Below are positions 31,995 through 41,668 of a stretch of DNA of 64,000 nt, in pieces (the stretch's first letter is position 1; each line of letters begins with the position of its first letter). A program made the position numbers and the translations under genes. Under the pieces are notes generated by a model. That model made no database searches. It was not told the DNA's origin and saw nothing but the letters and a program-made list of their open reading frames with translations. Origin of the DNA: Salegentibacter holothuriorum (lineage in GTDB: Bacteria > Bacteroidota > Bacteroidia > Flavobacteriales > Flavobacteriaceae); assembly GCF_900168045.1 (NCBI RefSeq), contig NZ_FUYY01000002.1, positions 744,001 through 808,000 of the forward strand, written 5' to 3'.

Positions 31995-34064
31995 TTACCA
32001 GATCTTAACTCGATCTTCTGGTGCTACATACATTTTATCTCCTTCTTCAATATCAAAAGCAGTATAAAAAGCATCTATATTTTGTAGCGGTACATAAGCT
32101 CTGTACATTCCAGGAGAATGAGGATCTGTTTTGATCTTGTTCTTCAAAGCTTCATCACGCATTTTTGTTCTCCAAACGGTTGCCCAGGAAAGGAAGAAAC
32201 GTTGTTCTGGTGTATAACCGTCAATCTTTCCGGGATCTCCGTTTTCTTCCAGGTGAATTTGTAAACCATCGTAAGCAGCATTAACTCCGCCAAGGTCTCC
32301 AATATTCTCACCTAAAGTGAATTGACCGTTTATGTAAACACTATCCAGTACTTCAATATTGCTATATTGATCTGCAAGGTCTTTACCTAGTGTTTCAAAT
32401 TGCTTTAGATCTTCGTCTGTCCACCAGTTATTTAGGTTTCCTTCAGCATCAAAACGAGAACCACTATCATCAAATCCGTGAGAGATTTCGTGCCCAATTA
32501 CAGCTCCAATTCCACCGTAGTTTACAGCGGCATCAGCTTTATAATCGTAAAATGGTGGCTGTAGAATAGCTGCAGGAAATACAATTTCGTTATAACTTGG
32601 GTTATAATAGGCATTTACCGTTTGTGGTGGCATAAACCATTCACTTTTGTCTACCGGCTGGCCGAGGTCTCCCATATTGTCGGCAACTCTCCATTTGCTG
32701 GAGTTCATCATATTTTGAAAGTATGAACCACCGTCTTCAACTTTTACAATATCAAGATCGCTATAATCTTTCCATTCATCAGGATAACCAACTTTAATAG
32801 TTGTAGTCCCTAGTTTTTCCTTAGCTTTTTTCTTGGTTTCTTCGCCCATCCAGCTTAGGTTATCAATCCTGTTTTCATAAGCTTTAACCAGGTTTGCAAT
32901 CATTTCCTGAGCTTTCTCTTTGGCTTCAGCCGGGAAATGTTCGTCTACATACAGTTTGCCTAAAGCTTCTCCAAGAGTTCTGTTTACAGTTTGTAAAGCA
33001 CGCTCGTCACGAGGGCGTTGTTCTTGTGCTCCTCTTAGTGTTTTGCTGTAGAATTCCCAGTTTGCCGTTTCAATTTCTGTAGAAAGTGTTCCTGTAGCAT
33101 CATTAAAGATGCTCCATTTTAAATAGTCTTTCCAGTCTTCAACAGAATTTTTAGCAATTATCTCCTGAAATGATTTCATATATTCAGGCTGAGAAACTAT
33201 AATAGTATCTAAATTTTTTGCTCCAATTTCTTCAAAATAAGTATTCCACTCAAAAGCTGGAACCATATTTTGAAGTTCAGTAACTGTTTTTGGGTTGTAA
33301 GTTTTACGGGCATCTCGGCGTTCTACTTTATCCAGTCTAGGTTCTGCAAGGCTGGTTTCAAAAGCTAAAATTCGTGCTGCAGCCTCAGTTGCTTCTTCTT
33401 TTGAATAGTCTATATATTGAAGCATTCTGTTGATATGCTGCTTATATTTTTCTCTTTTTTCTTTAGAATCTGCATCATCGGCAACGTAGTAATCACGATC
33501 AGGCAAACCTAATCCTGAAGGATAAATGTAAGCCGCGTTCATATTACTGTTTTTAGCATCTGAACTTACCCCGAAAGAGAAAAATCCGGCACCACCGTAT
33601 TGTTGCATTTCGATAAGAAATTCCTGTAGATCTTCTTTGTTACTTATGGCGTCTACTTTTGCCAAATATGGTTTTACCGGTTCTACGCCTTTTTTATTTC
33701 TGGCAAGGGTATCCATTATTGTATTATAAAGGTAAACCGCTTTGGCCTGGTCACTGGAAGGATCTAATTGATCGTTTTTAGAAGCTTTTTCCAGGATAGC
33801 CATCGCGTCATCATCTGTACGTTCGCGAAGCTCCATAAAACTTCCCCAGGTAGTTTGGTCTGAGGGGATTTCGGTAGAATCTACCCATTTCCCGTTTACA
33901 TACTTAAAAAAGTCGTCCTGTGGCGCTACGGTAGTATCCATATAGGCCAGGTTAATACCGTGAACTTCTTCCTTTTTATTTTGTTCTTTTTCGTTATCCT
34001 GACAACTGCTTAGGGTAGCAGCTCCTAAAACCGATAGGAACATTGCTTTGGTTATTCTTTTCAT
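31995..34064 (-). CDS. M13 family metallopeptidase (PepO-like lipoprotein)
   Basis: A 689-residue neprilysin-like zinc endopeptidase anchored as a lipoprotein (MFLSVLGAATLSSCQDN, lipobox Cys). The zinc site HExxH is VIGHEISHGFDDSG, followed by the third ligand Glu in FTLGENIGDLGG. NAYYNPSYNEIVFPAAILQPP (substrate-binding NAYY) and CXXW-free C-terminus VPLQNIDAFYTAFDIEEGD are characteristic. It cleaves peptides outside the cytosol, probably in the periplasm or at the cell surface. Single gene with its own terminator. Confidence 0.95.
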   Translation of the reverse strand: MKRITKAMFLSVLGAATLSSCQDNEKEQNKKEEVHGINLAYMDTTVAPQDDFFKYVNGKWVDSTEIPSDQTTWGSFMELRERTDDDAMAILEKASKNDQLDPSSDQAKAVYLYNTIMDTLARNKKGVEPVKPYLAKVDAISNKEDLQEFLIEMQQYGGAGFFSFGVSSDAKNSNMNAAYIYPSGLGLPDRDYYVADDADSKEKREKYKQHINRMLQYIDYSKEEATEAAARILAFETSLAEPRLDKVERRDARKTYNPKTVTELQNMVPAFEWNTYFEEIGAKNLDTIIVSQPEYMKSFQEIIAKNSVEDWKDYLKWSIFNDATGTLSTEIETANWEFYSKTLRGAQEQRPRDERALQTVNRTLGEALGKLYVDEHFPAEAKEKAQEMIANLVKAYENRIDNLSWMGEETKKKAKEKLGTTTIKVGYPDEWKDYSDLDIVKVEDGGSYFQNMMNSSKWRVADNMGDLGQPVDKSEWFMPPQTVNAYYNPSYNEIVFPAAILQPPFYDYKADAAVNYGGIGAVIGHEISHGFDDSGSRFDAEGNLNNWWTDEDLKQFETLGKDLADQYSNIEVLDSVYINGQFTLGENIGDLGGVNAAYDGLQIHLEENGDPGKIDGYTPEQRFFLSWATVWRTKMRDEALKNKIKTDPHSPGMYRAYVPLQNIDAFYTAFDIEEGDKMYVAPEDRVKIW

Positions 34065-34215
34065 GTGTGGTTTAAATTATTATGAATTTTCCTGCTAAAG
34101 TACTAAAAAGATGATTGTTTAGTCGGAAATTATCTAAAGCGTAGTTTGTTGGGCTTCTCAGGGTTTTTCCAATGAGAAAACCATTGATAGATTTATACTG
34201 GAAATAATAAGGTTA

Positions 34216-34701
34216 TTATTTATTAAGAGAATCAATAAGCTTCTGGTCAAATTCTTTTTTAAGCTTTGTTGTTGCTTCCACTTGCTCATTTGGAATTGTA
34301 ATGGAGAGTACATAGTGGGCAATTTTCCAACCATCATTGGTTTTTTGAAGCACCCCAGAGCCGCGACAAATTCCCATTTGGGTTGCCAGTAATTCATCAA
34401 ACCAGGCGATTTCACTATTTTCTTCCGTATAAATTTTTCGCTCAAGAGTTTTAAAATTCCAGGCTTTTCCGCGATCAAAATAGGGTTTGGAGAATGCTCT
34501 GAAATCTTTATTTTGCCAGTTTTCGGTAGCATCGGTGCCTATGAAAACACCGTCTTTGGTCATTAAATCAAAGTACTCATCGAAATTAGCTTCTGCTGCG
34601 GCTTTGTGCCATTGTGATAATACTTTATCTATATTGGATTTTTCCTGTGCAGAAAGTGTTATGCTGAAAAGTAAGAAAACGAAGACTGTGATTTTTTTCA
34701 T
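34216..34701 (-). CDS. Exported SnoaL/DUF4440-type protein
   Basis: A 161-residue protein with a signal peptide (VFVFLLFSITLSAQE; cleavage expected after LSA). Its NTF2/SnoaL-like domain begins IDKVLSQWHKAAAEANFDEYFDLMTKDGVFIGTDATENW and ends GSGVLQKTNDGWKIAHYVLSITIPNE. DUF4440 domains are cone-shaped binding or small-molecule enzyme folds; function here is unknown. Probably periplasmic. Confidence 0.85.
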   Translation of the reverse strand: MKKITVFVFLLFSITLSAQEKSNIDKVLSQWHKAAAEANFDEYFDLMTKDGVFIGTDATENWQNKDFRAFSKPYFDRGKAWNFKTLERKIYTEENSEIAWFDELLATQMGICRGSGVLQKTNDGWKIAHYVLSITIPNEQVEATTKLKKEFDQKLIDSLNK

Positions 34702-34768
34702 CCTGATAATTTAGAATATCATTCAAGATACCAAATTTTTATACACTTGAGTATTGGAGAGTAAAAAC

Positions 34769-35332
34769 TTACTGTACAGAAATAGAATCGGTAGCTGTAG
34801 AAATAGTATCTCTTTCAGCTTTAAACTCATCCAGTTCCTCTTCAAAATCTTCCAGCGTTTTCAGGAAGAGTTCATTGAGCTGAATCTTAAAATTATTGAA
34901 TTCAACAGGAATTTGCCCGGCAACCTCGGTAATTGCATCGGCATCTAGTTGCCGGCGGTGAGACAGTTGCTCTAGAACTTTTGCTTTGGTGGCCAAAACA
35001 TTGGCGCGGGCTCTCACTGCATTAGAATTCAGGGAATCTGGAATGCTGGAAACAAGCGATTCCATTACCTGGGAAATAGGCTTAGAACTTTCTATAGTTT
35101 GCCGTAGGTTGTAATTTTTCAATTGGTCAACTTCATTTTGTGCAGCAATATAAGATAACCATTGGATGGCTTGTTCCCTGGCTTCAGGAAGTAAAACTAC
35201 TTCCTGATTTGTACTCTTTATAGGCTGTTGTAAGGCTATTGAATCTAGTTGAGTACTGGAAATGTCTTTGTTTGATGACTTTTCACCACAAGACCAGAGG
35301 AAAATAAATGATATAAAAATCAGTTTTTTCAT
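34769..35332 (-). CDS. Helical lipoprotein of unknown function
   Basis: A 187-residue lipoprotein (IFISFIFLWSCGEKSS, lipobox Cys15). The rest is almost entirely predicted helix with many charged residues (ARANVLATKAKVLEQLSHRR, LFLKTLEDFEEELDEFKAER), so a coiled-coil or helical bundle is likely. No family recognised. A -7 element ends 8 nt upstream of its ATG, which makes it a leaderless or nearly leaderless gene. Confidence 0.75.
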   Translation of the reverse strand: MKKLIFISFIFLWSCGEKSSNKDISSTQLDSIALQQPIKSTNQEVVLLPEAREQAIQWLSYIAAQNEVDQLKNYNLRQTIESSKPISQVMESLVSSIPDSLNSNAVRARANVLATKAKVLEQLSHRRQLDADAITEVAGQIPVEFNNFKIQLNELFLKTLEDFEEELDEFKAERDTISTATDSISVQ

Positions 35333-35339
35333 ATAAACA

Positions 35340-35347
35340 CAAAGTTA
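35340..35347 (-). promoter_or_regulatory. -7 element of the helical lipoprotein gene
   Basis: TAACTTTG on the minus strand, 7 nt between its last G and the ATG. The start site would fall within about three nt of the start codon. Confidence 0.45.
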
Positions 35348-35463
35348 ATCTAAAATACTTCAGTTTTCATAAAATTCCTGCCGTGAAAGCTAAAGGGATA
35401 AAAGATTTCTAATAAAGGGAAAGGTTTCGAGAGTTTCGTTACGAATACCTCTGCGTAAATAAA

Positions 35464-35471
35464 TATATTTG
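35464..35471 (+). promoter_or_regulatory. -7 element of the threonine-dehydrogenase-like gene
   Basis: TATATTTG, an exact TAnnTTTG match; leader about 11 nt to the ATG at 35488. No clear -33. Confidence 0.45.
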
Positions 35472-35487
35472 CGGAAAATTTAATAAT

Positions 35488-36447
35488 ATGGCCGGAAAAA
35501 TTTTAATCATTGGTGCTTGCGGACAAATTGGAACCGAGCTAACGCTGAAATTGCGCGAACTCCACGGAAATGATCAGGTAGTTGCAAGTGATATAAGAGA
35601 AGGAAACGAGGAGCTTATGAGCTCTGGTCCTTTCGAAATAGCCGATGCTACTGATGCTCCAAGAATTGAATCTTTAATAGATCAATATAATGTTAGCGAA
35701 GTATACCTAATGGCTGCGATGTTAAGTGCTACGGCAGAAAAAGCCCCAATGAAAGCCTGGAACCTGAATATGGATTCACTTTTTCATATTCTAAATTTTG
35801 CTAAGGATAAAAAGATTGAAAAAGTATTTTGGCCTTCAAGTATTGCAGTTTTTGGTCCAACTACTCCAAAAAATGATACACCGCAAATAACCATTATGGA
35901 ACCTTCTACCGTTTACGGAATTAGTAAACAAACCGGGGAAAGATGGTGTGAATATTTTCACGATAAATATGGAGTAGATGTAAGGAGTATGCGTTACCCG
36001 GGAATTATAAGTTACAAAACCCTTCCAGGTGGTGGTACTACAGATTATGCGATTGAGATTTTTCACGAAGCCCTAAAAAATAAAGCCTATACTTCATTTC
36101 TAGCTGAAGATACCGGTTTACCTATGATGTATATGGATGATGCCATAAAAGCTACGGTAGACATTATGGAAGCACCTTCAGAAAAAATAAAAGTGCGGTC
36201 TTCGTATAATTTGTCTGCATTGAGTTTTACGCCAAAGGTTCTTGCCGAGGCTCTTCAGAAAGAAATTCCTGACTTCAAGATCTCCTACGAACCAGATTTT
36301 AGACAAAAAATAGCTGATTCCTGGCCTTCCAGCATAGATGATTCGCAGGCTAGAAAAGATTGGCAATGGAAACATGATTTTGATATGCAAAGCCTGGTTA
36401 AGGAAATGCTGGCCGGAGTTTCTGAACAACTGAAAACCGCGAAATAA
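35488..36447 (+). CDS. NAD-dependent epimerase/L-threonine 3-dehydrogenase-like SDR
   Basis: A 319-residue extended short-chain dehydrogenase. The NAD site is ILIIGACGQIGTELTLKL, FWPSSIAVFG precedes the catalytic pair and YGISKQTGE holds the YxxxK. SMRYPGIISYKTLPGGGTTDYA and PMMYMDDAIKATVDIM are typical of the SDR-type L-threonine 3-dehydrogenases, which oxidise threonine to 2-amino-3-ketobutyrate. A UDP-sugar epimerase is the alternative, but the GGGTTDYA segment favours the threonine enzyme. A dispersed CTCGATAATCGAG element begins directly at the TAA stop. Confidence 0.88.
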   Translation: MAGKILIIGACGQIGTELTLKLRELHGNDQVVASDIREGNEELMSSGPFEIADATDAPRIESLIDQYNVSEVYLMAAMLSATAEKAPMKAWNLNMDSLFHILNFAKDKKIEKVFWPSSIAVFGPTTPKNDTPQITIMEPSTVYGISKQTGERWCEYFHDKYGVDVRSMRYPGIISYKTLPGGGTTDYAIEIFHEALKNKAYTSFLAEDTGLPMMYMDDAIKATVDIMEAPSEKIKVRSSYNLSALSFTPKVLAEALQKEIPDFKISYEPDFRQKIADSWPSSIDDSQARKDWQWKHDFDMQSLVKEMLAGVSEQLKTAK

Positions 36448-36495
36448 CTCGATAATCGAGACTTGATATAGACTCGTTAGCTTGCTGGCGGGTGG
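36445..36495 (+). repeat. Dispersed intergenic element, internally deleted copy (copy E)
   Basis: TAACTCGATAATCGAG includes the stop codon TAA of the preceding gene (core 36448-36460). It is followed at once by GACTTGATATAGACTCGTTAG and GCTTGCTGGCGGGTGG, which matches the distal GCTTGCTGTGAAG end of the copy at 4901-5005. About 50 bp of the middle is missing. Confidence 0.55.
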
Positions 36496-37635
36496 TTATT
36501 TTTTCTTTTTCTTCATTTTATTGAGCCAGATTATGGTTCCGGTAATTGGTAAACTGGTTGCGATTAAGCAGGCCAGGAAATAAAGGATCTTTGAAAAAGT
36601 CCCGAAAATTTCACCGGTATGAATTGGTTTTATTAATGAAGCTACCTGAACATTTACCGGTTTTTCTGAAAAGAGTTCTTTCTTCAATACTTTCCCATCG
36701 CGGTCTATCACCAACATATCGTAAGTATTGGGCGACCAATTGCCAGCTTCATATTTACGAATTGAAAAAATACCATTTTCGTCCTGCGGAAATGAAATTG
36801 AAGTCTCCCCGGGATAATCCAGGTTTTGATTGGAGATATTAATGATTTCTGCAAGCTTCAGGATTTTAGAACCTGAATTAGCTTCTGAAGCAATTTTAGG
36901 TCCGTCGCGACCACCAAAGACCTGGGTTCCCAGAACCTGACTGCCCAGGTCTTTATACCAATCAAAAGACCAGAATAATCCGGTTAGGGTCATTACAATT
37001 AATAATAAACAGGAATAAAAACCAAGGGTGTTGTGTAGATCGTGATTAATCCTTTTCCAGTTAGCCGACCATTTAATTTTAAAGCCCGGTTTTAAGGTTT
37101 TCCATTTTATTTTTTTCTTCGGAAACCAGAGTACGACTCCGCTTATAGATAAGAAGAGAAAGATGATCGTGGAAATTCCTACAATAGGTCTGCCAATAGC
37201 CGAATCAAATAACAGCCAACGGTGCATTCTAAACATGGTAAAGAAAAATTCATCTGCAGGATTTTCACCTAGTTGTTGATAATCACCGGTATATTGATTT
37301 ACATAAAAAGTAGTGCCACGTCTATCGTCTGGCGAGATTCTTACCTTAAATTCATAAGCTTTATTGGGATTTTTAGGTAACGTAAGCCCGGTAACCGTTC
37401 CTTCTTTTACAAGATTTTGTTGTAAGTTTTCAATCGCTATCAATTCGCCTTGCTCGGGGCTTACTTTTATTTCTTCAGTAAAAAGAGATTTTATTTCGGT
37501 TTGAAAAGTTAGAATAGTTCCGCTAAGGTAAACCAGGAATAAGATAATTCCGCTGCCCAGACCTAACCATAAATGTAAGTCGTTCAGTAATTTTATAAAC
37601 GTATATTTTTTCTTTTTTTGCTTCTTCTTTTTCAT
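36496..37635 (-). CDS. PepSY-associated membrane protein (siderophore reductase type)
   Basis: A 379-residue inner-membrane protein of the PepSY_TM family. The N-terminus is strongly basic (MKKKKQKKKKYTF), then the first helix (WLGLGSGIILFLVYLSGTI), a periplasmic region of about 130 residues, helices PIVGISTIIFLFLSISGVVLWFP and LGFYSCLLLIVMTLTGLFWSF, a second periplasmic domain and a last helix (ILYFLACLIATSLPITGTIIW). Histidines at helix ends (HLWLGLG, HRWLLFD, HNTLGF) may bind heme. Such proteins, next to TonB receptors, reduce ferric siderophores at the inner membrane. Confidence 0.85.
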   Translation of the reverse strand: MKKKKQKKKKYTFIKLLNDLHLWLGLGSGIILFLVYLSGTILTFQTEIKSLFTEEIKVSPEQGELIAIENLQQNLVKEGTVTGLTLPKNPNKAYEFKVRISPDDRRGTTFYVNQYTGDYQQLGENPADEFFFTMFRMHRWLLFDSAIGRPIVGISTIIFLFLSISGVVLWFPKKKIKWKTLKPGFKIKWSANWKRINHDLHNTLGFYSCLLLIVMTLTGLFWSFDWYKDLGSQVLGTQVFGGRDGPKIASEANSGSKILKLAEIINISNQNLDYPGETSISFPQDENGIFSIRKYEAGNWSPNTYDMLVIDRDGKVLKKELFSEKPVNVQVASLIKPIHTGEIFGTFSKILYFLACLIATSLPITGTIIWLNKMKKKKK

Positions 37636-37726
37636 TTTTTCTGGTATAAAACTTAAAACAAGGCTAACCGGAAAAAAAGAATTTCCGGTCAGCCCTTTTT
37701 GGCAAATTCAAATATTTTTTAGGTGC

Positions 37727-39094
37727 TTAAAAAACTCCTATAAAGTGGCTTCCTTCTACATTTACCAGCTCGGCTCCTTTAGTTACCTCTCCGGTTTGTG
37801 TATCTATCACATAAATATTTCCGTTTTCTCCTACAGGCGCTTCTGTTACATAAACTTCATCCCCTTCAACTACAAATCCCTGGTATTGGAATAAGTAGAA
37901 ATCTTCAGAATATGGGATTTCGTTTATTTTTCGTGCAGTTTTTGCTTCTAAATCTATAAGAGCAAAATATCCTTGTGCTCCAGCTACACCTTCAGCAGAA
38001 CCTGCGTGACGATAAGCTACAACCGCTTTTCCGCTTACGGTAGGTCTCCAGGCAAGAATATAAGCGTCTTCCACACCTAAGGCTTCATCTAAATTAAACA
38101 CGTATGAATCATCGTATTGGTTATCGGCATCTATTTTTAAGATGTGAGAACCGTTGGGATCTCCCTGGTTTGCCTGGTATACACTTCCGTTCACTTCAAA
38201 AGCATTAATACTTCGGTAACCGTTGGTATTTCCCTTTCCAACTTCAGATGTAATGATAGTTGGGTTTTCTAAAGAAGGGTAATCCAAAACAATAGTTTTA
38301 GAATTTAAAATTTCAGCATTTCTATCTGTTTCTCCGGTTTCCGGGTCTACTTTACTTATACGGGCGCCAATGTATAGTTTGTCGCCGGCAGTATTTAAGG
38401 TTGGCATATCAATTCTACCAATATAATACCCTTGTGCTTCCAGTTCTTCGCTTAGCGGAAGTCTCGATTCTTGAAATTCTTTTATTGCCGAATTCTGTAA
38501 ATCTAAGGTGACAATCCCCATAGTAGCTTCGGTGCGAATATAAGTATCGTCTGAAGTATCATTTGGGGTTTCGTTATTATCAAACTGGTTCTCGGTATTC
38601 ACATAAACAGCAGCTCCTGTTTGGTCTCCGTCAAATAATTTAATCCATCTTGGGGCAGAACCTACATAAGGAGCAATACTAATTTCACTTCCGGTTTGTT
38701 CAAAATCCTGCCCACCGTTTACATTATATTTTGTGTAGTTTCCTCCGGTGTCGCCTGCATAGCTGATATTAAATATGGTGTTGCCGTCTTCAGAAGATTG
38801 CAACCTTGCAGTTCTGTTAGAAGGTACTATAAATCCGTTATCAAAAGGTTCTATAGATACGTTTGGGTCTTTAGCGTCTTCACTGCTTATAGAGTAGATT
38901 AATGTACCTCCATTACCATCTCCAGGGTTTTCTCCCATTCTGGCTGCGGCAACGGTAATCCATCTACCGTCTTCATTTTTACCTGGTTCCTGGCCTGGAT
39001 CTATAGGAGAGTCATCGCTACTACAAGAAGCCAATAAGCCTGTTGCCATTGCTATTGTTGCTAAAGTTTTAATGCTGAAAAAATCACGTTTCAT
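37727..39094 (-). CDS. DUF4374 lipoprotein of an iron uptake locus
   Basis: A 455-residue lipoprotein (TIAMATGLLASCSSDD, lipobox Cys24). The rest is beta-rich with repeated segments (YKNGPIT-like blades such as NTENQFDNNETPNDTS and WRPTVSGKAVVAYRHAGSAEG) that fit a beta-propeller. DUF4374 proteins lie next to TonB-dependent siderophore receptors and PepSY reductases in Bacteroidota and are thought to bind the ferric siderophore at the cell surface. The gene lies 21 bp after the receptor gene. Confidence 0.88.
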   Translation of the reverse strand: MKRDFFSIKTLATIAMATGLLASCSSDDSPIDPGQEPGKNEDGRWITVAAARMGENPGDGNGGTLIYSISSEDAKDPNVSIEPFDNGFIVPSNRTARLQSSEDGNTIFNISYAGDTGGNYTKYNVNGGQDFEQTGSEISIAPYVGSAPRWIKLFDGDQTGAAVYVNTENQFDNNETPNDTSDDTYIRTEATMGIVTLDLQNSAIKEFQESRLPLSEELEAQGYYIGRIDMPTLNTAGDKLYIGARISKVDPETGETDRNAEILNSKTIVLDYPSLENPTIITSEVGKGNTNGYRSINAFEVNGSVYQANQGDPNGSHILKIDADNQYDDSYVFNLDEALGVEDAYILAWRPTVSGKAVVAYRHAGSAEGVAGAQGYFALIDLEAKTARKINEIPYSEDFYLFQYQGFVVEGDEVYVTEAPVGENGNIYVIDTQTGEVTKGAELVNVEGSHFIGVF

Positions 39095-39115
39095 ACTATT
39101 ATCTTTTATAATTGG

Positions 39116-41554
39116 TTAAAATTTATTGATTGAATAATTTAATTTTAAATAGAAGGCCCTTCCCGGTTTTTGCACCGATAAATTGTCGTAAACAGGCTTG
39201 TTAAAAATGTTTTTCACATCAAAGCTCATTACAAAATCTTGATTTGGGAAGGTGTAACTAAGGCCAATATCTTGCGCTAATTGCTGAGGTACTTTAAAGA
39301 AATCGTCTCCTGCAGTATTGGATCCCTGCGGAACCAGATATGAAAATTCATCAGTAAAGTATATCGTGTAAAATAGATTTAGCCGGGAGTTTTTCTGAAT
39401 TAAATTTTTAATTGAATAGCGTAAGTTTCCATTCATGGTAAAAAATGGAGTGTTGGGCACGTCTATTTCTACGCCTCGGTTTTCAATTTTTAAATCGAAT
39501 CGGGATATATTAAAATTAAGTCCGAAATTATTATTATAGGTATAACCCAACTGTGCGTCTATACCTTTTGAAGTACCGCTACCCTGATTTACATACACAA
39601 TTAATTCTTCATCTACATTTAAGGAAGTCTCTATAGGTAATCCAATTCTATCTTTAATATTTCTTGTAAAAAAGTTTGTTGAAGCATTAAATTGATGCTT
39701 CTTAAAGTTAAAGGTGCCTAGTTTTACCCCTAAATTATAATTGTTACTTTGCTCGGGATTTATGCTTGCGTTGGCCACAACATTATCCCCATCGTTACCA
39801 AATATTTCGGTTTCGTTTGGCAGTCGCACTGCTTTTTCGGCCGAAGCCAATAGGGTAATAGTGGGGCTAAGCTCGTAAGAAGCCGCAAAACCATAGCCTT
39901 CATATTTTTTGTTACTGCTTACAACATCATCAACAATTTCCCTGCTTCCATCTGGGTTTCTTTGAATTTCAGGATCTACACTTATGCTTTTCTGTTGATA
40001 ATATTTCCCGAATAAATTGGTTTTTAACCTGTCATTAAAAGCATTTAATTCATAGGTTAGCGAAAGTATGTTTTTGTGTAAATCTCTTGTTCCTAAAAAG
40101 GTATTTTCTAGTACAGATTGTAGTTCATCGCTATCTTCTCTATCAATTCCGCTATAAACGTGGTTCGCCAAAATTGTGTGGTTATCGCTAATAGCGTAGG
40201 CAACACCAGTTCTAACGGAGGCCACGTTACGGTTAATTTTTGCAAGCGTTGGTCCGCCTTCTTGCTGTGAGCCCCAGGTATATTTGTATTCGTTGCCTCT
40301 AAAATCTATCGCTCTTTCGCCGTTCCAGCTATAAGCCCAGGGTACCGTATCATTCACCTGGCGATTTCGTTTTCCGTAGTAGCCGGTAACATTTAGATCT
40401 AAACCTGGCGTAAATAAATTTTCTTTTTGATAAGTTAAGTTAGCCAGCGAAGCGTCAGATTCAAGAAATCTTTCTTCGTATGGCATTATAGTCATGAATG
40501 AGCCGTGCTGTACTTCTTTGTAATCATCAGAACCTGTAAAACCTACAAAAAACCGGTCGGTCCATTTTACATCGGTATATCCTACCTGCACCGTACCTCC
40601 GGTAGACCTGTAGGCATCGTTGAAACGTCTTGCAGTAATTGGGATTTGTTGTCCGCCTAAACCGGTTACTACCACGCTTCGGCCCGAAACTTCATAATCA
40701 TTATCAGAATAGTTATGAAAAGCAGAGGCTTTTACGGTAAAACCGGAATTATCAAACCTGCATAATCCATTAACATTGGTTTGAAAAGTATTGAATGAGC
40801 CATAAGAAACAGACGCGTTAATATTTTTACCAGACCGTTTATTAAGTACAATATTGATGGCCCCGCCCAGTGCATCGTCGGCCAAATGACCTGGAACAAC
40901 GCCTTTGTAAACTTCAATTCGCTCGATCATTGATGGCGGAATACTATTTAAGTTGTAAGACGAACCAAAGATGGAAATCGGAATTCCATCTATAAAAATC
41001 TGTACGGCACTGCCAGATAAGCCATTCAAACTGTATTCTGCACGAGAGCCCAAACCCCCATTTTGCCGAATTTTTACTCCAACCGTAGTGTTTAGTAATT
41101 CGTTTGTCTGAATATTTCTAATACTTGCCTCCCCGGTTTCTACAACATTAAGGGCAAAACCCTTTTTTTCCATTTTGGTTTTGAAAGAATCTGCTCTTAG
41201 GTGTACCTCACCTAATTGGTTTCCAGAGGTATTTATAATAATATTATGGCGTAGATTTTCTGGATTTACCGCTATTTGATGATGTGCTATGAAGTCACCT
41301 TTACGAATTTCCAGTAAAAAAACTCCGCGCTGTAAATTCTTTATTTGATATTTTCCTTCAGAATCTGATTGAGTGCTATTACTCTGATTGAGATTTGAGG
41401 CTGTAATACTTGCGCCTTTTACTGCTTCACCATTTTGATCTTCAATTTTTCCAGAAATATCAAAGTTTATAGCTTCCTTTTGCTGAGGATATATAGTAGA
41501 AATACTGGCTGAAAGCAACAGTAAAATAAAGCCTATCGTAAATTTTGGAACCAC
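39116..41554 (-). CDS. TonB-dependent outer-membrane siderophore receptor
   Basis: An 812-residue receptor. Signal peptide (TIGFILLLLSASISTIYPQQ), a carboxypeptidase-like regulatory domain (about 30-110: SGKIEDQNGEAVKGASITASN), a plug domain (IRNIQTNELLNTTVGVKIRQ, and GAINIVL) and a 22-strand barrel ending YSINKF. TonB box candidates are near NVVETGEASI. The start codon is GTG (41552-41554); an in-frame stop upstream excludes a longer start. A -7 element TAAATTTG with no -33 lies 49 bp upstream, opposite a divergent AraC gene, so activation by that regulator is likely. Confidence 0.95.
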   Translation of the reverse strand: MVPKFTIGFILLLLSASISTIYPQQKEAINFDISGKIEDQNGEAVKGASITASNLNQSNSTQSDSEGKYQIKNLQRGVFLLEIRKGDFIAHHQIAVNPENLRHNIIINTSGNQLGEVHLRADSFKTKMEKKGFALNVVETGEASIRNIQTNELLNTTVGVKIRQNGGLGSRAEYSLNGLSGSAVQIFIDGIPISIFGSSYNLNSIPPSMIERIEVYKGVVPGHLADDALGGAINIVLNKRSGKNINASVSYGSFNTFQTNVNGLCRFDNSGFTVKASAFHNYSDNDYEVSGRSVVVTGLGGQQIPITARRFNDAYRSTGGTVQVGYTDVKWTDRFFVGFTGSDDYKEVQHGSFMTIMPYEERFLESDASLANLTYQKENLFTPGLDLNVTGYYGKRNRQVNDTVPWAYSWNGERAIDFRGNEYKYTWGSQQEGGPTLAKINRNVASVRTGVAYAISDNHTILANHVYSGIDREDSDELQSVLENTFLGTRDLHKNILSLTYELNAFNDRLKTNLFGKYYQQKSISVDPEIQRNPDGSREIVDDVVSSNKKYEGYGFAASYELSPTITLLASAEKAVRLPNETEIFGNDGDNVVANASINPEQSNNYNLGVKLGTFNFKKHQFNASTNFFTRNIKDRIGLPIETSLNVDEELIVYVNQGSGTSKGIDAQLGYTYNNNFGLNFNISRFDLKIENRGVEIDVPNTPFFTMNGNLRYSIKNLIQKNSRLNLFYTIYFTDEFSYLVPQGSNTAGDDFFKVPQQLAQDIGLSYTFPNQDFVMSFDVKNIFNKPVYDNLSVQKPGRAFYLKLNYSINKF

Positions 41555-41602
41555 AATTATATTTTATTATTCTTATTTAAACTAATTTTAAATAACTTGC
41601 GG

Positions 41603-41610
41603 CAAATTTA
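41603..41610 (-). promoter_or_regulatory. -7 element of the TonB receptor operon
   Basis: TAAATTTG on the minus strand, with no TTG at the -33 position. A weak -33 is expected of promoters that need an AraC-type activator, and such a gene is divergent here. Confidence 0.4.
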
Positions 41611-41668
41611 TATATTGAGCTAATAAGGCAGTTTCTGTTTTGGGAATAATAATTACGGAAAACGTATT

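Noticed and set aside
34158-34532. 124-residue minus-strand frame overlapping the SnoaL gene
   Set aside because: No signal or motif; the overlapping frame has a signal peptide and domain.
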